A program made the position numbers and the translations under genes. Positions 22,532-24,149 of a DNA stretch of 24,149 nt are shown piece after piece. The stretch's first letter is position 1, and each line of letters opens with the position of its first letter. Below the pieces are notes generated by a model. That model was not told where the DNA came from and did no database searches. It was given only the letters and a program-made list of their open reading frames with translations. This stretch comes from Anaerolineales bacterium UBA1429 (lineage in GTDB: Bacteria > Chloroflexota > Anaerolineae > UBA1429), in contig DCTX01000076.1 of assembly GCA_002329325.1 (NCBI GenBank), positions 1-24,149 on the forward strand. Reading direction: 5' to 3'.

Positions 22532-23856
22532 CGGCGCGCCCTTTCCGAGACCCCCACCGGCACCCATTCGGCGCTCTCCTGCTGAGGCACCGCCACCACC
22601 CGGCCGGTGCCCAGCACGCGGAACTCGGGCTCCTGGGTGTCTCGCTTGTTGATCGGCTCAAAGCGGAACCGGCTGTTGACGATGAACGACTCCACGCCCA
22701 GATCCGCCAGCGCGCCGTGCATGCCCTCCATGCTGCTGGCGCCGCCAAAGCTCCGGGCATCCAGCAGCAGCGCGCTGGTGTGCACGCCGTGGGCCATCAG
22801 CGTGGCCAGCTCGCGCAGCCAGGCGCCATCGCTGGAGGGGGTGACGACCACGACGGTGATGTTGCGGCTCAACACGGGCATACAGAGCCGCAACAGATCG
22901 CTGATCGAGACCTCGGAGACGGCATAGACCCCGGCCAGGACCTGGAGCAGCTCCCAAAGCTGTTGGTGGCCCTTTTGCGGGGAGATCAGGATCGGCTCTT
23001 CGTTATGGGTGGCCAGGCCCACGGCGCGGTTGGCGCGCAGCATCTGGTTGGCCAGCGAGGCCGCCAGGTTGACGGCGTACTCTTGTGTGGAGCGAGGGCC
23101 GCTGCCTGCGTGCACCCGGCGATCCATATCCACCAGGATCCAGACATCGCCCGCCGGCTCCAGGTCGAACTCCTTGACGTAGATGCTCTCCTGCTCGGGC
23201 AAGGAGCGGCGGGCCGTCGAGCGCCAGTGGATGCGCTTGAGGGCATCGCCGGGCGCATAGTTGCGGATCGAGGAGACGTTGGTGGTCACGTTCAGGCTGC
23301 GCACCGACGTGTGCGAGCTGCCCTGGGCCATCCCTCGTGGCTCCACCAATTGAGGCAGCGGCGCCACCATGGGATAGACGATAAAGGTATCGGTGGCCGG
23401 GTCGCTCAGCTCGACTCGGAAGAAGCCAAAGGGGTCGCCCATGGTGAGGACCAGGGGCCCCAGCGTAAAGATGCCCCGCATCTGGCAGACGCCCTGGGCC
23501 GTCCAGGCGTGAGAGGAGCGCGCGCTCAGCCCGACGGCGCGGCTGGCGTCATAGCCCACCAGGTTGCTGTACTCACGGATCTCGGCCCAAAGCACCGGCA
23601 CCCGCGAGTCGTTGTGCATAACCCAACGTTCCTGCAGCACGTCGCCCACCTGGGCCCAGCCGTAGCGGCGCTTGCGTACAATGGAGACCCCATGGCCGAG
23701 GGCGCGCACCCACAGGTAGGAGACAAGCAAGAGCCCGCCGAGGACGACCAGGATGAACATGATGGGGCGGGCGGGGGAAAAGATCTGAAACAGCAACAGG
23801 CCAGCGACGAGGACGACGGGCAGCCAGGACTGTATGTAGATCTTGGATTTGAGCAT
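22528..23856 (-). CDS. DUF58 domain-containing membrane protein
   Basis: A 442-residue protein. Two hydrophobic segments lie at about residues 11-50, then a beta-rich region. The DUF58 signature RNYAPGDALKRIHWRSTARR starts at 198 (G203, D204, R208, H210 and W211 are key), followed by a von Willebrand A-like fold starting at DVWILVDMD. DUF58 proteins usually accompany a MoxR AAA+ ATPase and a TgpA-like transglutaminase. The transglutaminase is present here, but no MoxR gene is seen. ATG 23856 is chosen over TTG 23865 because GGAGG lies 10 nt before the ATG and only one base before the TTG. Confidence 0.92.
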   Translation of the reverse strand: MLKSKIYIQSWLPVVLVAGLLLFQIFSPARPIMFILVVLGGLLLVSYLWVRALGHGVSIVRKRRYGWAQVGDVLQERWVMHNDSRVPVLWAEIREYSNLVGYDASRAVGLSARSSHAWTAQGVCQMRGIFTLGPLVLTMGDPFGFFRVELSDPATDTFIVYPMVAPLPQLVEPRGMAQGSSHTSVRSLNVTTNVSSIRNYAPGDALKRIHWRSTARRSLPEQESIYVKEFDLEPAGDVWILVDMDRRVHAGSGPRSTQEYAVNLAASLANQMLRANRAVGLATHNEEPILISPQKGHQQLWELLQVLAGVYAVSEVSISDLLRLCMPVLSRNITVVVVTPSSDGAWLRELATLMAHGVHTSALLLDARSFGGASSMEGMHGALADLGVESFIVNSRFRFEPINKRDTQEPEFRVLGTGRVVAVPQQESAEWVPVGVSERARR

Positions 23857-23877
23857 ATATGTCAAACCTCCATGAAA

Positions 23878-23886
23878 AGTATACCA
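23878..23886 (-). promoter_or_regulatory. Extended -10 promoter of the DUF58/transglutaminase unit
   Basis: On the minus strand, TGGTATACT (23878-23886) is an extended -10 with TATACT, 21 nt before the ATG. A -35 at 17-nt spacing (TTCGTC) is weak. The mRNA leader would be very short, only about 15 nt. Confidence 0.5.
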
Positions 23887-23960
23887 CGTCTGTACGGCCT
23901 GACGAATTGTCCCGTTATTGGCGCTGGCTACCGCTCAACCAGATGCTTGCCCTGGTCAGT

Positions 23961-24108
23961 AGCGAATACCGCACACACATGCGCAGTTCGCCCCTATGAA
24001 TAAGAAGCAACAAAGCACAGAGAAGTTGGGGGCGAAGCTCGCCCTCGCACCTGGCATCCGCGATCCGCCCAAGGCGCCTTGCCATAGCTCGACACCGACA
24101 TCGGCCAG
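23961..24108 (-). repeat. Intergenic element, copy B (upstream of the DUF58 gene)
   Basis: This 148-nt minus-strand stretch is the counterpart of the element at 12122-12269, with the same length and the same orientation relative to the downstream gene. It holds a perfect 8-bp inverted repeat, TTCGCCCC (23987-23994) and GGGGCGAA (24029-24036), around a 34-nt centre. A 56-codon frame (24085 to 23915) runs through it, but it has no convincing ribosome-binding site. No gene is recognised in the 293 bases from 23857 to the window end. Confidence 0.6.
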
Positions 24109-24149
24109 AGTCAACGGGTCGCCCGATGTTGTCAATCAGTGAAAATGTC

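Overview
The window looks like a chromosomal segment from a GC-rich bacterium, most likely a member of the Chloroflexota (Anaerolineae-like). This is inferred from four things: the 16S rRNA 5' end at the left edge, the split transketolase, the protein flavour, and a protein family that I recall mainly from Chloroflexota and some Firmicutes. No database search was possible. Promoters of the TTGACA-17-TATAAT type recur in front of nearly every transcription unit, often with an extended -10 (TGn).

Left part, minus strand (1-3264): the unit dnaX - YbaB/EbfC - recR runs towards the window edge. It is followed by four tandem promoter-like sequences and an rRNA leader (boxA-like site, hairpin) entering the 16S rRNA gene, of which only about 27 bases are in the window. 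Next (3301-6178) is a minus-strand unit encoding a split transketolase (N and C subunits) and a conserved protein usually labelled 'quinate 5-dehydrogenase'. At 6175-8190 lies a 671-residue fusion of an MTA/SAH-deaminase-type amidohydrolase with a C-terminal CYTH (triphosphate tunnel) domain.

Middle (8191-12412): a divergent intergenic region holds four tandem ~105-bp palindromic REP-like units between two outward promoters that share the same -35 hexamer. A PpiC-type foldase lipoprotein follows on the plus strand. It converges on a minus-strand pair, an MFS transporter (apparently starting at CTG) and a PIG-L/LmbE deacetylase.

Right part, plus strand (12356-20098): proB and proA (proline synthesis) are followed closely by a long transaldolase-like protein and an FAD-dependent oxidoreductase. 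A separate promoter then drives a Gfo/Idh/MocA oxidoreductase and a xylose-isomerase-like TIM-barrel protein, a common sugar-catabolism pair, ending at a perfect palindromic terminator. Minus strand 20175-23883: DUF58 protein and TgpA-like transmembrane transglutaminase, translationally coupled; the latter has a single-base frameshift that separates its C-terminal DUF4129-like tail.

The most interesting items are the amidohydrolase-CYTH fusion, a 148-nt diverged intergenic element present twice with conserved length and orientation (upstream of proB and of the DUF58 gene), the REP-like array, the stacked rRNA promoters, and the probable CTG start of the MFS gene.
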